A stretch of 64,000 nucleotides of DNA, taken from NCBI RefSeq assembly GCF_014695975.1, contig NZ_JACJPI010000081.1, forward strand, positions 62,001 through 126,000, given 5' to 3'. A program made the translations under genes and the position numbers. The DNA comes from Leptolyngbya sp. FACHB-321 (GTDB lineage: Bacteria; Cyanobacteriota; Cyanobacteriia; Leptolyngbyales; Leptolyngbyaceae). Position 1 is the stretch's first letter. Every line of letters starts with the position of its first letter. Below the pieces are notes generated by a model. The model saw only the letters and a list, made by a program, of their open reading frames with translations. It searched no databases and was not told where the DNA came from. Of the stretch, positions 18,701-27,542 are shown piece by piece.

Positions 18701-20142
18701 CATTCGATCGCCCCTATCGTCCGGCTACATCACCGCCACTGACGATCGCCGCTCCCCTCCATCAACTCCGTCTACTAATCGTGGATGACAATGCCACCAA
18801 TCGCAAAATCATGCGTTATCAGGTTTCTGCCTGGGGGATGCACGCTGATGAAGCTGAAAATGCAACGACCGCGCTCCAGGCGTTGCGAGAACACGCCAGT
18901 ATGGGCATTCCTTACGACGTAGCAGTGTTAGATATGCGAATGCCAGAGATGGATGGCGAGATGCTGGGCTGTCAGATCAAGGCAGAGCCACTGCTAGCTA
19001 GCACAAAGCTGATTATGATGACCTCCCTTAATCAGGGGAGCAGCAGTAGCCGGATTTTAGCGCAAGGGTTTTCGGCTTACCTGGTCAAGCCCGTTAAGCA
19101 GTCTCGCTTGATCGACTGCATTCTAAATGCCGTGATGGCTGATCCATCGCTGCGATTGCCCCTCGTCCCTGCACCATCTGATGCTGAGCAGTTGGCTTGT
19201 CCTTTTGATGCTGGCTCTTTTGATGCTAGCTCGCTACTAGCTAGCAAGACAGGGCGATCGACCGATTCAACTCCTGACAATGCTCATCCCGCAATCCCCC
19301 TGACCTTGTTGCTTGTAGAGGATAATGTCGTGAATCAGCGGGTGACATTGAGCCAGCTTAAGCATTTAGGCTATACCGCTGATGTTGCCTCTGATGGCGA
19401 AGTGGCGTTACAAATGATGACCCAAACCACTTACGACCTGGTGCTGATGGATTGCCAAATGCCTGGGCTGGATGGCTACAGCACAACTCGTGTCATTCGT
19501 CGGCTGGAAGAAGGGCAACTGCAACAGGTGATTATTATTGCGCTCACGGCAAATGCGATGAAAGAAGACCGCGATAGATGTCTTGCAACCGGGATGGATG
19601 ACTACCTGAGTAAGCCACTGCGGAAGGATGTTTTAGCTGCTAAATTAGCCCACTGGAGCCAGGTGCTGCTAGCACGTAGACAGACCGCTACAAGTGCGCT
19701 ACCATCCCCAGCAATAACTACTGTTCTCCAGCCACCATTGGCACCATCGGCAGACGCGATCGCTTCCTCTACGATCGCTAGCCCACCCACGGCTAACAAC
19801 GCATTGAGCCACGTGATTGATTGGAATTATTTACATCAACTTTCGGACAATAATGAGGAGTTTGAGCGTGAGCTACTGCATATTTTCGTCGAAGATGTTG
19901 GTAATCATCTAGCGTGCCTGAAAGTAGCAATCGAACACCGTCATTTTCTTGACGTAGAACATACCGCTCATCATATTAAAGGTGCCAGTGCTAATGTGGG
20001 TCTAGCGGCAATGTCCGCGATCGCGTCTCAATTTGAGCAAGAGGCACGGCACAATCAAATTCAAGCAGATGCGGTTGAACAATTAGCTAAATTGCAACAA
20101 ACCCTTGATGCTGTTCAACTCTTTCTGTCAACCGGAACCTGA
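15730..20142 (+). CDS. hybrid histidine kinase with candidate DXCF cyanobacteriochrome GAF domain
   Basis: A 1470-residue sensor kinase. Order: GAF (about 5-165), three PAS domains (178-300, 306-437, 442-556), phytochrome-class GAF (570-736), HisKA with phospho-acceptor H776 ([12 protein letters not shown]), HATPase, receiver 1 (D1068, [11 protein letters not shown]), receiver 2 (D1241, [11 protein letters not shown]), and HPt (H1414, AHHIKGAS). It is a complete BarA-style phosphorelay with no membrane span. The second GAF has a DTCF motif (C638) and a second Cys in STCYKDLL (C666), 28 residues apart, plus LLIAHHC, as in DXCF cyanobacteriochromes that sense blue/green light through a bilin. 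Start ATG 15730 follows AGAGGG; ATG 15697 or GTG 15673 are upstream options. Light sensing is inferred. Confidence 0.9.
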   Translation: MKAVPQTEETKRLEALFQYQILDTAPEEAFDDLTQLAAQVCGTPMAMMTLVAGDRQWVKSKVGVAIDTLELHVGFCALCVERREPLIIADTAADPQFAKNVVVTDAPYVRFYLAVPLITPSGYAIGTLCVMDRQPREPQPALVDALCRLGRQVVRQLELRLSLDALTTAIDERRQVEVALQRSEGRFRGAFDSAAIGMALVGLDGRFLQVNRSICAIFGYSESEMLTKTFQELTYPDDLEQNLRFFQQMLLGEVESYQLEKRYLHKTGYIVWVLLTSSLLRDAEGNPLHLVSQLQDITQRKLTEHALQQSEAHFRDLVQKLSTGIALQGSKAEMLLVNPAALKMLGLDEAQMMGMSSLDPRWRVVHEDGSPFPGEEHPVPQAIATGKPVHNVVMGVYRPKFGDLAWLLVNADPHFNPDGSIQHVLCSFNNITDRKQIEETLRKTEARSQALLNALPDLMLRVNREGVYLDVKFAKDFGTLLPPAEIIGKCEADALPPEVAQKRRHCLEQALKTGELQFCEYQLTLEDGIHYEEARIAVSGDDEAVIIVRDVTQRKLAEAELESQNYRAYLLTAITLRIRQSLKLSEILSTTVAEVRQFLQVDRVLMYRFEPNWDGTVVVESVAPGCMSTLGAMVQDTCFKDGGWQVYYRGRTQILDDVEQASLSTCYKDLLAQFQVRANLVVPILEGRSATGKTRLWGLLIAHHCAAPRHWRTFEIDFLTQLADQVGIALTQAHLLVRETQQREQLAQHNVALEQARREAEQASQMKSTFLATVSHEIRTPMNGVLGMTGLLKETSLNPEQRDFVETIQTSGETLLHLINQILDFSKLEAGEMELDAIDFNLNLCVEEVAGILAPVAHAKRLELATLVYRNLPTQLRGDANRLRQILTNLVGNAIKFTSAGEVVVQASLIAETSTTATIMFSVTDTGIGIPAAGLERLFKPFSQVDASTTRRYGGTGLGLAIARQLVELMGGEIGVESTLGQGSRFWFTLTFDRPYRPATSPPLTIAAPLHQLRLLIVDDNATNRKIMRYQVSAWGMHADEAENATTALQALREHASMGIPYDVAVLDMRMPEMDGEMLGCQIKAEPLLASTKLIMMTSLNQGSSSSRILAQGFSAYLVKPVKQSRLIDCILNAVMADPSLRLPLVPAPSDAEQLACPFDAGSFDASSLLASKTGRSTDSTPDNAHPAIPLTLLLVEDNVVNQRVTLSQLKHLGYTADVASDGEVALQMMTQTTYDLVLMDCQMPGLDGYSTTRVIRRLEEGQLQQVIIIALTANAMKEDRDRCLATGMDDYLSKPLRKDVLAAKLAHWSQVLLARRQTATSALPSPAITTVLQPPLAPSADAIASSTIASPPTANNALSHVIDWNYLHQLSDNNEEFERELLHIFVEDVGNHLACLKVAIEHRHFLDVEHTAHHIKGASANVGLAAMSAIASQFEQEARHNQIQADAVEQLAKLQQTLDAVQLFLSTGT

Positions 20143-20167
20143 GCCGTAATGGGTATCTGATCAATCA

Positions 20168-20400
20168 TTAAGTAGGAGGGCTAAATTAAGTACTATTTAG
20201 AGACTAGGTTTCGGCTGCGCTCAACCTGCCTACATATAAGACTGAGAGCATTGAGACTTCGGCATGAGCTTTCGACCTGAGCACTCATGCCTAAGGGCGT
20301 TTAAGCCGAAGGACGTTCAGGCTTCGACGTTGAGCTTCGTGGAAACGTCGAACGCGAAGTCGAAATGCAGCTTGTAAATAACGCCCAGCTACTTACTGAC
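20168..20400. repeat. diverged intergenic repeat, copy B, with internal hairpin
   Basis: It starts TTAAGTAGGAGGGCTAAATT and ends CAGCTACTTACTGAC, and matches copy A (15344-15493) at both ends. The middle is about 80 bases longer than in A. That extra part includes an inverted repeat, TTCGACGTT (20323-20331) against AACGTCGAA (20344-20352), and several GCTTCGAC-like words. It fills most of the 403-base gap between the kinase and the receiver-phosphatase gene. Confidence 0.65.
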
Positions 20401-20545
20401 ACCTAAAGACTGACACCTAAAGCTGCTGCTTTTACTTTAGTCATTTTAATTAAAGTGATCGCTATGGTAGTTAGGAGGATTGGGAAAACTGATCCGACTA
20501 TTGCTATAAAAGATAACTCCAAACCTTTAAACTAACTTTCTTTTT

Positions 20546-21688
20546 ATGGCTCAAATCTTAGTTATTGATGACGATCCAACTACTCAGGTTATTCTGAAAA
20601 AAATACTTAAAGATCAGGGACATAACGTTGCTGTTGCCAACAATGGGCTAGAGGGTATTAGACAAGCACGAGAACTTCGTCCATCGCTTATTATTTGCGA
20701 TTGGCTAATGCCGTTGATCGATGGCTTAGAAGTGTGTCGTCAGCTTAAAACTGATTCTGATTTAGCCAACATTTTCTTTATTTTGTTAACGTCTCGCGGT
20801 GCGATCGAAGACCGTGTACATGGGTTAGATAATGGTGCGGATGACTTTTTAGCTAAGCCAGTTGATCTCAACGAACTGAAGGCACGAGTGCGGGCAGGCT
20901 TGCGTTTGCAGCAAGCAAATCAAGACTTGCAGACTCAGAAAAATCTGTTGGAAGCTGCTTTTAGCGAAGCGGCAGAGTATGTGCGATCGCTGTTGCCAGC
21001 GCCTTTAGAGGGCAGCATTGTGATTGACTCACGGTTTGTACCATCACAGCATCTAGGTGGCGATTGCTTCGACTATTACTGGCTTGATCCTGAGTACTTA
21101 GCGATTTATCTTTTGGATGTTTCTGGGCATGGTTTAGGTGCAGCCTTGCCATCCGTCTCAGTCCTAAATATGCTGCGAGCGCAGTCAATGGGTGACGTAA
21201 ACTTCTATCAACCCAGCCATGTTTTGACGGCTCTTAACGAAGCCTTTCAAATGGATAGTCAGAATGCCAAATACTTTACAATTTGGTACGGTGTTTACAA
21301 TCAGACGAAGCAGCAACTGGTTTATTCAAGCGCCGGACATCCGCCCGCTATCTTGCTGCACGACAGCACTGATCAAGGCATTCAAGTCACGCACTTAAAG
21401 ACGACTGGTATGCCGATTGGTCTCTTTTCTGATACACGTTTTACTGATCAGCGTTGCGATATTGACGAAGCCAGCGTTCTCTATGTCTTCAGCGATGGTC
21501 TTTATGAGTTCTTTCAGGGCAATGAGCTTTGGGGTTTTGATGCTTTTGCTTCTTTATTAGTTGACGATCGCGCTGCAATTGAAGCGCACGGCTTAGATCA
21601 TATTCTGAACCGTATCCATACACTTAATAATCAAGCGGCGTTAGACGATGATTTATCGTTACTGCGAATTCGCTTTGGTGCCAGTTAA
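20546..21688 (+). CDS. response regulator with PP2C-type (RsbU/SpoIIE-like) phosphatase output
   Basis: 380 residues. The N-terminal receiver (ILVIDDDPTTQVIL; phospho-acceptor Asp in IICDWLMPLIDG; conserved Lys in FLAKPVD) is followed by a short coiled linker. The PP2C/SpoIIE-type Ser/Thr phosphatase domain has metal-binding acidic motifs LGGDCFDYYWLD, LLDVSGHGLGAALPS, FSDGLYE and DDDLSLLRI. Such proteins typically dephosphorylate anti-sigma-factor antagonists. It is encoded 403 bases after the hybrid kinase in the same direction, so it is a plausible but unproven phosphorelay target. Confidence 0.9.
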   Translation: MAQILVIDDDPTTQVILKKILKDQGHNVAVANNGLEGIRQARELRPSLIICDWLMPLIDGLEVCRQLKTDSDLANIFFILLTSRGAIEDRVHGLDNGADDFLAKPVDLNELKARVRAGLRLQQANQDLQTQKNLLEAAFSEAAEYVRSLLPAPLEGSIVIDSRFVPSQHLGGDCFDYYWLDPEYLAIYLLDVSGHGLGAALPSVSVLNMLRAQSMGDVNFYQPSHVLTALNEAFQMDSQNAKYFTIWYGVYNQTKQQLVYSSAGHPPAILLHDSTDQGIQVTHLKTTGMPIGLFSDTRFTDQRCDIDEASVLYVFSDGLYEFFQGNELWGFDAFASLLVDDRAAIEAHGLDHILNRIHTLNNQAALDDDLSLLRIRFGAS

Positions 21689-21721
21689 CTTTAATCTAAG
21701 TGCCAGCTAACTTTAATCTAA
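21678..21721. repeat. 22-bp tandem duplication across a stop codon
   Basis: Two 22-base units at 21678-21699 and 21700-21721 differ at one position (CCAGTTAACT versus CCAGCTAACT). The first unit contains the last codons and TAA stop of the receiver-phosphatase gene. The remainder of the 21689-21997 gap shows no ORF. Confidence 0.8.
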
Positions 21722-21997
21722 GCGCTAAAAAATTGGCTGCACCAAATATAGTGAGTTTCGTTAAGCGCTAACGACGAATGCTACAGGGCTTGGTCAGATA
21801 GAGCGCTGCTAGAGAGAGAAACTTATGCAATGTTTGTATAAACTTTGCGGATATATTGAAGGCATAAGAGAAGCAAGAGTATTAGACAGACAGTTGCTTG
21901 CTACGGCTAGTAATAGATTTAGTTTTCACTGTAAAATTTTGCCCAATTGCCTTGAAAGTTATAGCCGGTATGCTTCTATCGTTGGACGTTCTTAGTC

Positions 21998-23767
21998 ATG
22001 GCTAATGGTCTTTCCCTTGCTTCTAAAAACCGCCGTATCCACGTTGGACTGACACAGCGATCGCAGCACGCGGTGATTTTTCTGTTGATTGTAACGGGGT
22101 TGATCAGCACTTGCCTGTTGCGATTGATTCAGCTTCAGCTTGTTCAGGGTGAGTATCACCGACATCTTGTTGATAAAAACCGGATTGCACTAGTGCCTTC
22201 GCCGTCCGATCGAGGCAATATTCTCGATCGCAATGGCAAACTGCTGGCATCCAATCGGCTGGCGCGATCGGTCTATCTTTCGCCTAGAGAACAATCTAAG
22301 GCGCAGTGGGCAGACACCGCAACAAAACTAGGTCGCATTCTTAACATGCCGCCTGAAGAGATTCTTGCCAAGCTAGAACAGGGTGGGTATAACTCTCCCG
22401 CACCAGTGCGCGTGAGCCGTGATTTGACACCGTCTGCCTTTGTTGCTTTAGCAGAGACCCATAATCAGTTTCCGGGGTTAGAGATTCGCAGTGAGTCAAA
22501 CCGCCACTACCCCCATGGCAGTCTAGCCTCGCACATCCTGGGCTATATCAGTGAGGCAACGATTGATGATCTCAAGCAGCATCCTGAGTACCACATGGGG
22601 ATGCTGGTAGGGCAGATGGGCGTTGAGCGCATTGCCAACAACTCACTTCAAGGAGTGTGGGGCGGACAACTGCTGGAAGTCGATGCCGCTGGACAAATCG
22701 TTAAATCGCTGGGCATGAAGCCGTCGCAGGCTGGTTCGCCGATGCAGCTAACCCTCGATTTGGAGTTGCAAAAAACGGCAGAAAAAGCGCTGGCAAAGCG
22801 TCGAGGCGCTGTCGTGGCACTAGATGTGCACACAGGTGAAGTACTCGCGCTGGCAAGTGGTCCTACGTTTGATCCTAATTTGTTCACACGCCGCATTTCT
22901 CCAGCCGAATGGAAAGAGCTACAGAGCAGCAGCCAGCCCTTTTTGAATCGTGCTTTGCAAGGCTATCCACCTGGTAGCACCTTTAAAGTGGTAACGGCAG
23001 CCGCTGGTATTCAGTCTGGCAAGTTTTCGCCCGATTCAACGCTGGCAACCTTTGCTGCACTCAACTTGGGTGGGCACTTGTTTCACGAGCATGGCGCTGG
23101 CTATGGGGTGATTGGCTTTCGGGATGCTTTTGCTTACAGCAGCAATACGTTCTTCTATCAGGTGGGGTTGGCAGCGGGACCCGAACAAATTTCTAAATGG
23201 GCAAAACGGTTGGGGATTGGCACTACAGACACGATGGGCTTGGATGGTGGAAGCCGGGGCTTAGTACCAACACCAGCGGAGAAGGAGACGTTATACAAAG
23301 AACCCTGGTATGGTGGCGACACCGTAAGTATGGCGATCGGTCAAGGGTTAGTGCAGGTCACACCGTTAGAAATGGCAGTGATGACAGCGGCGATCGTGAA
23401 CGATGGCAAGCGTGTCAAGCCGCATTTACTGAAAGCTCAAACGGCTGATCCCCAACTGAAACCTGAAGCAACTGGGTTAGACCCAGGCACGATCGCCATT
23501 ATTAAAGCAGGTCTGAACGCCGTTGTACAAAAGGGGACAGCTAAACAGCTTAGCGATGGCTCGATTCCTCCGACTGGCGGCAAGACAGGAACATCCGAAG
23601 TGTTGGGGCAACCGGATCATGCCCTCTATGTTGGCTTTGGTCCTGTAGGTAACCCCCGCATCGCAGTGGCAGTTGTAGTCGAGAATGGCGGTTTTGGGGC
23701 TGTGTCAGCAGTGCCGATCGCTCACGAACTTTATAAGACGTACTTCAAATCTCACCCTAAGAAGTGA
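21998..23767 (+). CDS. mrdA: penicillin-binding protein 2 (peptidoglycan transpeptidase)
   Basis: A class B penicillin-binding protein of 589 residues that crosslinks peptidoglycan during lateral wall growth with RodA and the elongasome. It has one N-terminal membrane span (AVIFLLIVTGLISTCLLRLI), the dimerisation/pedestal region (PSDRGNILDRNGKLLASN), and a transpeptidase domain with S327-T-F-K330 (catalytic Ser), S381-S-N383 and K529-T-G. The length and the RGNILDRNG motif fit PBP2 better than FtsI. The gene directly precedes the noncoding region with the DnaA-box array. Confidence 0.92.
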   Translation: MANGLSLASKNRRIHVGLTQRSQHAVIFLLIVTGLISTCLLRLIQLQLVQGEYHRHLVDKNRIALVPSPSDRGNILDRNGKLLASNRLARSVYLSPREQSKAQWADTATKLGRILNMPPEEILAKLEQGGYNSPAPVRVSRDLTPSAFVALAETHNQFPGLEIRSESNRHYPHGSLASHILGYISEATIDDLKQHPEYHMGMLVGQMGVERIANNSLQGVWGGQLLEVDAAGQIVKSLGMKPSQAGSPMQLTLDLELQKTAEKALAKRRGAVVALDVHTGEVLALASGPTFDPNLFTRRISPAEWKELQSSSQPFLNRALQGYPPGSTFKVVTAAAGIQSGKFSPDSTLATFAALNLGGHLFHEHGAGYGVIGFRDAFAYSSNTFFYQVGLAAGPEQISKWAKRLGIGTTDTMGLDGGSRGLVPTPAEKETLYKEPWYGGDTVSMAIGQGLVQVTPLEMAVMTAAIVNDGKRVKPHLLKAQTADPQLKPEATGLDPGTIAIIKAGLNAVVQKGTAKQLSDGSIPPTGGKTGTSEVLGQPDHALYVGFGPVGNPRIAVAVVVENGGFGAVSAVPIAHELYKTYFKSHPKK

Positions 23768-24098
23768 GGTTAAACCTTTCCCTAACCAGGGGCAGTGTAC
23801 ATAGATCTCTCAGGGAGCCGCAAGTTGTAAAGTGCCCCTCCTTAGTTCCCTTAAATAAAGAAACTTAAACGTTGTAGTTTGGTTTCCTTTTTGAAAGCGG
23901 GCTAGGGAGGATTAGTGCGACTTTTGTCTACAGGCAGGGAGACGATCGCAAAAAGTATCGTCTAGCAGAGGCGCAGAGTTTGCAGGGAATTTCCTTAGCA
24001 TTCTCGGCGCTTTTGTGTTAGCAGCTTGTACAGCGCTCGCTAAAAAGCTAACAAGTTGTGACTTTTGCACCTTTTGCAATTCTTATCATTGCCTTTAT
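23768..24098. other. left flank of candidate replication origin
   Basis: A noncoding stretch after mrdA. No ORF with a credible start is present. The last 40 bases (about 24058-24100) are rich in A and T (CTTTTGCACCTTTTGCAATT and onward) and directly abut the DnaA-box array, so they could serve as an unwinding element. Confidence 0.4.
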
Positions 24099-24194
24099 TT
24101 TTCCCCACGAAATCCACAGTGTTTCCACAAGTTGTTGAGCGCTTTTCCCCACGAAATCCACAGCTTATCCACAAGATTGCGAAAGTTTTCCACA
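24099..24194 (+). other. phased DnaA-box array, candidate oriC
   Basis: Seven 9-mers on the same strand resemble DnaA boxes: TTTTCCCCA 24099, AAATCCACA 24110, GTTTCCACA 24121, TTTTCCCCA 24143, AAATCCACA 24154, TTATCCACA 24165 (exact E. coli consensus) and TTTTCCACA 24186. The spacings are 11, 11, 22, 11, 11 and 21, so all boxes sit on nearly the same helical face. The pattern comes from two copies of a 44-bp triplet unit that share an exact 21-bp core at 24099 and 24143. AT-rich DNA lies to the left. This is what a bacterial origin looks like; dnaA and dnaN are not in the window. Origin function is inferred. Confidence 0.65.
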
Positions 24195-24701
24195 GGCTGC
24201 ACGAAGGCATCGGTCTTTGCCGCCGCGATCGACCAATTGGGGACGATCGGGTTCAAGGCGCGAAAATCGCCCAAGCTTCATGAAGTTATGTAACAAAAAA
24301 GTGCCTCAAACCATGATTGCCTCGTGAATCTTTTGATCGTCTAAAGTCGTATGTAACATTTCGCAGCATTGACAAGACAGGGAACCCGACCGCACAATGT
24401 GACGACTGGCTTGAAAGCGCACCGACCGATTGCTGGCAAACGTCCATCCTGTCTAACTTCAGAGATGGGCGCGTCTCCTGGTAAGGTCAGCTTTGCGCTG
24501 CGTTTGGCTGCTTAACACACCATCCGTCAAGTATTCGCGTTGCTTCATAGCGAGATGAATTGTGCTCATTCCTGACCCTTCTCCCTTTCCCAAAAGGAGT
24601 GGGAGAAGGGCAGGGCAGATTAGATGACTTCATCTCAGATCCAGCAACGCCAGGTATTCCACCCATTCACCCTGCCCAGATTAGGGAGAACCAAAATTTC
24701 T
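24195..24701. other. right flank of candidate origin, with a hairpin repeat
   Basis: Noncoding. It has no ORF I trust. At 24576-24585 CCCTTCTCCC pairs with GGGAGAAGGG at 24601-24610 across AAAAGGAG-containing loop sequence, a palindrome type seen repeatedly between cyanobacterial genes (a partial relative occurs near 56440-56490). Confidence 0.4.
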
Positions 24702-24938
24702 ATGAATAGCACCGTTAGCCTGTTAGTCGAAGTCCCTGAAGTACTACACGATTCCCTCAAGCATTACCTAGAAGTCCGTCCTGACTGGGATCAGGATCGG
24801 GTGTTTACTGCTGCCCTATCGCTATTTCTACTGCAAAACCGTAGCCCCGATGCTTTCCCAGAAAAGCAAAACCAACGTCAGGCTTCGCGCATTTACCTGG
24901 ATGCCTTGTTCAAACGTCCGATCGGGCAAAACAATTAG
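24702..24938 (+). CDS. DUF2811-family small protein
   Basis: A 78-residue protein beginning MNSTVSLLVEVPEVLHDSLK, the typical start of the cyanobacterial DUF2811 family, with LEVRPDWDQDRVFTAALSLF following. The ATG 24702 is preferred because GGGAGAA lies upstream; the frame is open from 24624, but that segment looks noncoding. The ribbon-helix-helix-like pattern (short strand, then two helices) hints at nucleic-acid binding, though I know of no tested function. It is the first gene to the right of the candidate origin. Confidence 0.75.
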   Translation: MNSTVSLLVEVPEVLHDSLKHYLEVRPDWDQDRVFTAALSLFLLQNRSPDAFPEKQNQRQASRIYLDALFKRPIGQNN

Positions 24939-25054
24939 CTAGCAGCCGTTAGCGGTTAGTAACTAGTAGCCGGTGGTCAACCTTGACTAAACGGTGAATG
25001 CAGAAAACTAGCTGGCAATTCCATTCCCAGTGCCTTTCATTCAAAGCGAGCAGT

Positions 25055-25846
25055 ATGGCTTACCAAATTTCAGCGACGAAGCTTCAGGCGTACAACCGCT
25101 GCCCCTACGCCTACTACCTCCGCTATGAGCGAAAGCTAACGACCAACGAGTTTTTTGGGTCAGCCTCATTGGGTATTGCGCTTCACCAGGCGCTTGCCCA
25201 ATGCCACCGAGACTGGCACTACGAACAGCCAATACCAGATTTACGCTGGGTGCATCATTGCTGGCGGCAGCATTCGACAGAACTGAGCGCTAGCCAGGCT
25301 ATGGAAGGATTTGAAATCCTAGAAAATTATTACCACCGTTTTATCGCCAGCGAAGTTGCACTGAGGCAGCCGCTGGCGGTAGAAGGGCGGATTCAAGGCT
25401 TTTTGCAAGTCGAAAATTTGGAGTTTTTGATCACGGGACGGTACGATCGCCTCGACTTTCTCTCAGATGGCTTGGAGCTGATCGACTACAAATCGAGCCG
25501 TGAGGTGAAGCTGCCAGACGCAACAGAGATTGATGTTCAAATTGGTCTGTACTACCTGGCACTAGAGCAAACCTATCAGCAAAGCCTGAAATACCTCAGC
25601 CTCATCTTTTTACGTACGGGCGAAAAAATTCGCTTTGAAGCAACAGCAGAGCATCGGCAGCAGGTGGAATCAATGATTAGCAATCTGGCAGTGCGGCTAC
25701 GCTATGATCGCGGCTGGGAGCCAAAAACCGGACGGCAGTGCGATCGTTGTACCTTTGCCCGTTACTGTTCAGCAGTGAGTGCCAGCCCTGTACCGCTACC
25801 CGAAAACCGCTCTCGGTCACAGCTTCAGTTAGCGTTGAATTTGTAA
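25055..25846 (+). CDS. RecB/Cas4-like PD-(D/E)XK nuclease with Fe-S cysteines
   Basis: 263 residues. The nuclease core is visible as GRYDRLDF (D131) followed by LELIDYKSS (D144-Y-K146), the PD-(D/E)XK signature of the PDDEXK_1 / RecB-like group. Four cysteines bracket the fold as in AddB and Cas4: C16 in YNRCPYAYY and C229, C232, C238 in CDRCTFARYC, a likely 4Fe-4S site. It is probably a single-strand nuclease in DNA repair; no cas genes are nearby. ATG 25055 starts the conserved sequence (MAYQISATKLQAY). The last codons and stop lie in an 89-bp tandem duplication. Confidence 0.85.
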   Translation: MAYQISATKLQAYNRCPYAYYLRYERKLTTNEFFGSASLGIALHQALAQCHRDWHYEQPIPDLRWVHHCWRQHSTELSASQAMEGFEILENYYHRFIASEVALRQPLAVEGRIQGFLQVENLEFLITGRYDRLDFLSDGLELIDYKSSREVKLPDATEIDVQIGLYYLALEQTYQQSLKYLSLIFLRTGEKIRFEATAEHRQQVESMISNLAVRLRYDRGWEPKTGRQCDRCTFARYCSAVSASPVPLPENRSRSQLQLALNL

Positions 25847-26011
25847 GGGCGATGAAGAACTAATGGATAGCTATCAGCTATCAGCCTTCAAGGTTCACTA
25901 AATAACCAGCTGACTGCTGACCGTTGAATTTGTGAGGGCTATGGAGAACCAATTTAAGAGCTATCAGCTATTAGGATTCACTAAATCATAGGCTGACTGC
26001 TGACTGCTGAC
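25834..26011. repeat. 89-bp imperfect tandem duplication
   Basis: GTTGAATTTGTAAGGGC at 25834 and GTTGAATTTGTGAGGGC at 25923 begin two units that share AGCTATCAGCTAT, TTCACTAAAT and GCTGACTGCTGAC in the same order. The first unit includes the end of the nuclease gene (LNL stop). Beyond the second copy, the short run CTGACTGCTGACTGCTGACT adds a 7-base repeat. Confidence 0.75.
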
Positions 26012-26101
26012 TGTTGACTGCTGATAGCTAAACCTCTCGAACGATGCACGGCACTCATAGCCAGCGTTACAGTAAGCGTGAACCCTAGCCTAGCGACAGA
26101 G

Positions 26102-27064
26102 ATGGAAACGCGAGAACTTGGTACATCAGGCATCCATATCACACCCATCATTACGGGCACCTGGCAAGCCGGTAAAAGCCAATGGGTTGGTGTTGAAGAT
26201 GCCGAAACCATCAAAGCCATACGAGCTGCGTTTGATGCTGGGATCACAACCGTTGATACGGCTGAGGTTTATGGAAAAGGACATTCTGAGCGGGTTGTTG
26301 CCGAAGCGCTCTCGAACGTGCGGGATCAGGTTGTCTACGCCACGAAGGTATTTTCCAATCACCTTAAGTACGATCAGGTGATTGCCGCTTGTGAGGCTTC
26401 GCTCCAAAATTTGAAGACCGATCGCCTCGATCTGTATCAGATCCACTGGCCCTCTGGTGCATTTAAGAGTGAAGTAGTGCCGATCGAAGAAACGATGCGG
26501 GCGCTTACTGATTTGAAGCAACAGGGCAAAATCCGGGCGATCGGTGTGTCTAACTTCTCCCAGAAACAGCTAGAAGAAGCGGCTCAGTACGGGCGCATTG
26601 ATAGCCTGCAACCACCCTACTCGTTATTTTGGCGCTATGTGGAAAAAGATGCCGTGCCCTATTGTGTAGAACAGAAGATTTCCATCATCGCTTATTCATC
26701 GTTGGCACAAGGACTTCTGACAGGCAAATTTGGACCTGATCACCGCTTTCCGCCAGAAGACAACCGCGCGAAGAACAAGCTATTCCAAGGCGAGACCTAT
26801 CAACGTGCCCAGACTGCTTTAGAAAAACTACGCCCGATCGCTGATCGCTACCAAACCAGCCTTGGCAATCTAGCATTAGCGTGGCTGATCGCCCAACCTC
26901 AGGCAAACGCGATCGTGGGTGTCCGCAATGCCGAACAAGCGATTGACAATGCCAAAGCAGGCGAAATCAAGCTTACTGACGCAGATATTGCCGAAATTGA
27001 CCAGATTGGGCGTACCGTCACTGATTCATTAGACGACAGCCCGCTGATGTGGAACTGGGACTAG
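26102..27064 (+). CDS. aldo/keto reductase
   Basis: An NADPH-dependent (beta/alpha)8-barrel oxidoreductase of 320 residues. The catalytic tetrad is visible: D52 and Y57 in VDTAEVYGKGHSE, K82 in YATKVF, and H115 in YQIHWPSG. The NADPH-binding C-terminal segment GNLALAWLIAQPQANAIVGVRN is also typical. The substrate cannot be assigned; the YajO/Tas or potassium-channel-beta-like subgroup is nearest by feel. I prefer ATG 26102 to GTG 26078. A VOC-domain gene follows 9 bases downstream, so the two probably form an operon. Confidence 0.9.
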   Translation: METRELGTSGIHITPIITGTWQAGKSQWVGVEDAETIKAIRAAFDAGITTVDTAEVYGKGHSERVVAEALSNVRDQVVYATKVFSNHLKYDQVIAACEASLQNLKTDRLDLYQIHWPSGAFKSEVVPIEETMRALTDLKQQGKIRAIGVSNFSQKQLEEAAQYGRIDSLQPPYSLFWRYVEKDAVPYCVEQKISIIAYSSLAQGLLTGKFGPDHRFPPEDNRAKNKLFQGETYQRAQTALEKLRPIADRYQTSLGNLALAWLIAQPQANAIVGVRNAEQAIDNAKAGEIKLTDADIAEIDQIGRTVTDSLDDSPLMWNWD

Positions 27065-27454
<390 letters not shown>

Positions 27455-27542
27455 GCAATGATTAGGTAATCAATCTGAAGAAGTGTAGCAAGTAGAAACG
27501 TTGGCTCAGGGATATTACAGATGATCCCTGAAAATTCGCTGC

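Noticed and set aside
24015-24293. 92-codon open frame across the DnaA-box array
   Set aside because: Its sequence is the direct translation of the repeated boxes, with duplicated PRNP segments, no ribosome binding site and no family resemblance.
25960-26030. CTGACTGCTGACTGCTGACT run as a possible CRISPR-like repeat
   Set aside because: Units of about 7 bases without spacers; it is simple-sequence DNA next to a tandem duplication.
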